This document shows, one piece after another, positions 9,101 through 12,100 of a stretch of 13,245 bases of DNA. Numbering within the stretch: position 1 is the first letter of the stretch; the number at the start of each line of letters is the position of its first letter. Position numbers and translations under genes: made by a program. Source of the DNA: Baffinella frigidus (lineage: Eukaryota > Cryptophyceae > Cryptomonadales > Baffinellaceae); assembly GCA_026770585.1 (NCBI GenBank), contig MU646469.1, positions 212,961 through 226,205 of the forward strand, written 5' to 3'. The notes under the pieces were generated by a model. The model saw nothing but the letters and a program-made list of their open reading frames with translations, was not told the DNA's origin and made no database searches.

Positions 9101-12100
9101 CTCTAAACCCTAAACCCCAAACCATAAACCTTAAACCCTAGACCTTAAACCCTAGACCTTAAACCCAAAACCCTGAACCCTGAACCGCAAACCAGGTGCA
9201 TAAGCTCCAGCGGGAAGTCTCGGACCTCCAGGTAAGCCCTAGACACTAAACACTAAACACTAAACTCTAGACCCTAAACCCTAAACCCTAAACACTGAAC
9301 CCTAAACCCTACACCCTCAACTCTACACCCTAAACCCTACACCCTCAACCCTGCACCCTAAACCCTAAACTCCAAACCCCAAACCCTAAACCCCACACCC
9401 CACACCATAAACCCTAAACACTGCACCCTAAACCCCCACACCCTAAACACTCAACCCCACACCTTGAATCTACAGGGAGTGACGCGGGTGCTTCGTGAGA
9501 AAGAGGCGGAGTCTGCCGCCCAGGCGCTACCTCACCCCTTTTCTTCATTGCCTTAAAACTATTTTGTACCAGAGTATTTTAAACTGCACGTGTTTTGTAC
9601 CAGGGTCGTTGTATACTGTATATGTTTTGTACCAGAGTGATTTTAAAGTCGTGCGAGAAAGAGGCGGAGTCTGAGGCACAGGCGCTGCCCCACCCCTTCT
9701 TCGTCAGTGTTTTAAAACTATTTAGTACCAGAGCATTTTAAACTGTACTTGTTTTTGTACCACAGTAATTTTAAACCCAGGCGCGACTCCGCCCCTTCTT
9801 CTTCAGTGCTTTAAAATGATTTTGCACTTGAGTATTTTAAACTGCACATGTTTTGTACCAGAGTCATTTTATACTGTTCATGTTTTGTACCAGAGCGATT
9901 TTAAACTCGCGCGAGAAAGAGGCAAAGTCGGCCTCCCAGGCACGGGCCCACCACTTCTTCTTCAGTATCTTAAAACTATTTTGTACCAGAGTATTTTAAA
10001 CTGCACATGTCTTGTGCCAGGGTCATTTTACACTGTACATGTTTTATACCAGAGTGAGGTCATTTTAAAGTGCATATGTTGTGTACCAGGGTGGTTTTAA
10101 ACCCGTACCGCGATCGGAGGTATACAACTGACTAGTATCACTTTTGTATCACTCAACTCAAGGCTCAAGGGCCTCATTTAGGACCTGTATCGAGAGTAAT
10201 AAAGAAGCGGAAGAACGGGTACCTCGTTTCTAAGTTGACAGATTTTGTGGGTGAATTGACTTTTACAAAATCTCTGGATTTGCAGTGGACTGACTAGTAG
10301 CGGGTTAGCCAACCTTGAGCCTTGAGTTGAGTGATACAAAAGTGATACTAGTCAGTTGCACACCTCCGATCGCGGTACGGCCTCATTTAGGACCTGTATC
10401 GAGAGTCATAAAGAAGCAGAAGAACTGACTAGTATCGGGTGGCCTGCAGGCGCGACGCCAGGGTCATTTTATACTGTACATGTTTTGTACCAGAGTGAGG
10501 TCATTTTAAACTGCATATGTTGTGTACCAGGGTGGTTTTAAACCCGTACCGCGATCGGAGGTGTACAACTGACTAGTATCACTTTTGTATCACTCAACTC
10601 AAGGCTCAAGGGCCTCATTTAGGACCTGTATCGAGAGTCATAAAGAAGCAGAAGAACGGACTAGCAGCGGGTTAGCAGAAGATTCAAGGTGTGGGGTTGA
10701 GTGATTATGGTGTAGGGTTTAGGGTGTAGTGTTTAGCAGAAGAACCGACTAGTAGCGGGTTAGCTAACCTTGAGCCTTGAGTTGAGTGATACAAAAGTGA
10801 TACTAGTCTGTTGCACACCTCCGATCGCGGTACGGCCTCATTGAGGACCTGTATCGAGAGTCATAAAGAAGCAGAAGAAGTGACTAGTAGCGGATTTGCT
10901 GCAGGCGCGACGCTCGGAGCAAGGCCGGCCGGACGAGGACCTGGTCGACCGACTCCAGGTCAACTTAGTGATAATCCGTCCACTTTCGGTGCCTGCTATT
11001 CTCCCAAGGGCCTTCCGAGGAACTGGTGGACCGTCGACCTGGAGGCGCTTTTGAGAATTGTGTGGAGTTTATCCGGGGAAACCTATTTTTCTTTCATTTG
11101 ATGGCAATCAAAATTACTACACAGGTTCTTTTATATTACTAATAAGAACGAACTGTGTAGTAATTTTCATTGCCATCAAATGAAAGAAAAATAGGTTTCC
11201 CCGGATAAGAGTGGGCACCTGAAAAATGGCGGTCCACCAGTTCCTCGGAAGGCCCTTGCGTGCCCACTCTTATCCGGGGAAACCTATTTTTCTTTCATTT
11301 GATGGCAACGAAAATTACTACACAATTCGTTCTTATTAGTAACATAAAAGAATCTGTGTAGTAATTTTGATTGCCATCAAATGAAAGAAAAATAGGTTTC
11401 CCCGGATTAACTCCACACAATTCTCAAAAGCGTTTGAAGAGTTTTAAGAAGGCCCACCCCGCACATCAGTGATTATCAATAGGACCCTACGGTAGGCAAT
11501 ACCGTAGTATTTTCATTTCCAGTGCGGGCTCGTTCTTGAGGCTCATAGACATTGTATCACTCAACTCGAGGCTAAAGGGCCTTTCTAGGACCTGTATCGA
11601 GAGTAATAAAGAAGAAGAAGAAGGACCCTACGGTAGGCAATACCGTAGGGACATAGGGGGGGCAAGGGTGACAGGACGATGCCTTCGTCGACCGCTTCCA
11701 GGTCAACTTAGCACCAATCCGTCCACTTTTGGTGCCTGCTATTCTCTCAAAGGCTCATTCGGTCTCGCCGACGTTGGGTGCCGGGGCTCGTTTCCTCTGC
11801 AAAGTTGACGGATTTGCACCGCGGGGTCAGAGTGTCAACTTAAGAATAGTCCGTGAGCACGGCACGGGGGTGGGTTGCACGAGCGGAGGCGCTGTTTTGA
11901 CCGCCTTCAGATCGTCCACTTTCACCAATCCGTCCACTTTCGTGCTGATATGTCAACTTTCGTGTAATCATCCGGCCACCCACACAGCGGACTTCGAAGG
12001 GATTTTGAATAACCTCTAAGGGATAAGATCTAGGACCCTACGGTAGGCAACCCGTAGGGACATCGGGGGGTTCCTACAGATAACGTAACGGAAACTCGGC

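Larger units (their letters stand above)
9524..10100 (+). repeat. Higher-order repeat: X15 fragment plus TTTTGTACCAG units
   Basis: Units of about 30 bp (TTTTAAACTGCACATG then TTTTGTACCAG) occur in groups. Each group is preceded by a pyrimidine-rich CCCCACCCCTTCTTCTTCAG and, in three cases, by an X15 fragment. Groups begin near 9493, 9655, 9776 and 9913. Related GTACCAG words occur near 6582 and 10487. Confidence 0.7.

Noticed and set aside
10197-11611. AATAAA as polyadenylation signals
   Set aside because: AATAAA appears in only two of five copies of the same repeat (the others have CATAAA), and good exons follow downstream.
10180-11620. The recurring GACCTGTATCGAGAGT(C/A)ATAAAGAAG word as an exon
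   Set aside because: In the phase-0 frame used by the other exons, every copy reads a stop at TAA. It opens only in another frame, and no donor follows. It is more likely part of the repeat unit.
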